A stretch of DNA of 5,531 bases, taken from an uncultured Campylobacter sp. GTDB taxonomy: Bacteria; Campylobacterota; Campylobacteria; Campylobacterales; Campylobacteraceae. Of the stretch, positions 5,426 to 5,531 are shown one piece after another. The position numbers and the translations under genes are program-made. Below the pieces are notes generated by a model. The model was not told where the DNA came from. It saw only the letters and a list, made by a program, of their open reading frames with translations, and made no database searches. How positions within the stretch are numbered: the stretch's first letter is position 1; each line of letters starts with the position of its first letter. Where the stretch lies: NCBI RefSeq assembly GCF_938002845.1, contig NZ_CALKZP010000020.1:1-5531 (forward strand), read 5' to 3'.

Positions 5426-5531
5426 AAACCGATAAAAATTCAAAATTTTGCGTAGCAAAATTTCTGTAACTTTAGGTGGGTGCAGGGAGTGCTTGCACTC
5501 CCGCTCGCAAGGACGAGCTTAGCTCGTCCGC
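5426..5531. repeat. Modular hairpin repeat, unit C (cut by window)
   Basis: The unit opens with AAACCGATAAAAATTC, then a perfect 9-bp hairpin with GTA loop (5443-5463) and CTG followed by TAACTTTAG. The GGGAGTG/CACTCCC hairpin (5485-5502), the linker CTCGCAAGG and a perfect GGACGAGC/GCTCGTCC hairpin with TTA loop (5511-5529) complete it. The stretch from 5479 matches 5269-5321 of unit A with a single difference. The array may continue beyond the window. Confidence 0.8.

Noticed and set aside
5171..5531. CRISPR-like array
   Set aside because: Repeated parts are hairpins of varying sequence with conserved short linkers. There are no identical 25-37 base repeats with unique equal-length spacers.

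Overview
The window looks like a chromosomal segment of a mid-GC Campylobacter-type epsilonproteobacterium (Campylobacterota). The evidence is the constant TAAATTT/AAATTTTA words between and at the ends of genes, AAGGA-type ribosome binding sites, and a DUF4139-family secreted protein. Genus is an inference; the higher-GC oral campylobacters (gracilis, rectus and showae type) fit best. Every convincing gene lies on the minus strand, so the region reads from right to left.

Right end (4976-5531): no gene. It holds a probable promoter for the DUF4139 gene and then three tandem copies (5171-5327, 5328-5425, 5426-window end) of a modular repeat made of short hairpins joined by conserved linkers. 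Next (3536-4975) is a complete 479-residue exported DUF4140/DUF4139 protein of roughly balanced base composition, followed by a 375-base gene-free spacer.

Middle and left (399-3160): a distinctly AT-richer island with three diverged tandem paralogues of an unrecognised, N-terminally membrane-anchored protein of about 260 residues (3082-2282, 2086-1321, 1187-399). They share a nearly identical anchor and an N-terminal block ending in GYCLKE, have very different central regions, and end in a conserved DNCG motif. The middle copy is frameshifted at a short CT repeat. Each copy is preceded by a very small reading frame. Two of these frames overlap the following start codon as ATGA. Two of them (22 and 29 residues) are near-copies of the first residues of the membrane protein that follows the last paralogue (370 to beyond position 1). 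The third (49 residues) is unrelated.

The layout suggests repeated duplication of a two-part cassette (small or membrane partner plus anchored periplasmic protein) with decay of the partner in the older copies. Serial arrays of diversified small membrane or periplasmic proteins are seen for immunity or exclusion functions, but nothing here proves that role. The hairpin repeats and the paralogue array are the two parts of the window not explained by familiar annotation.
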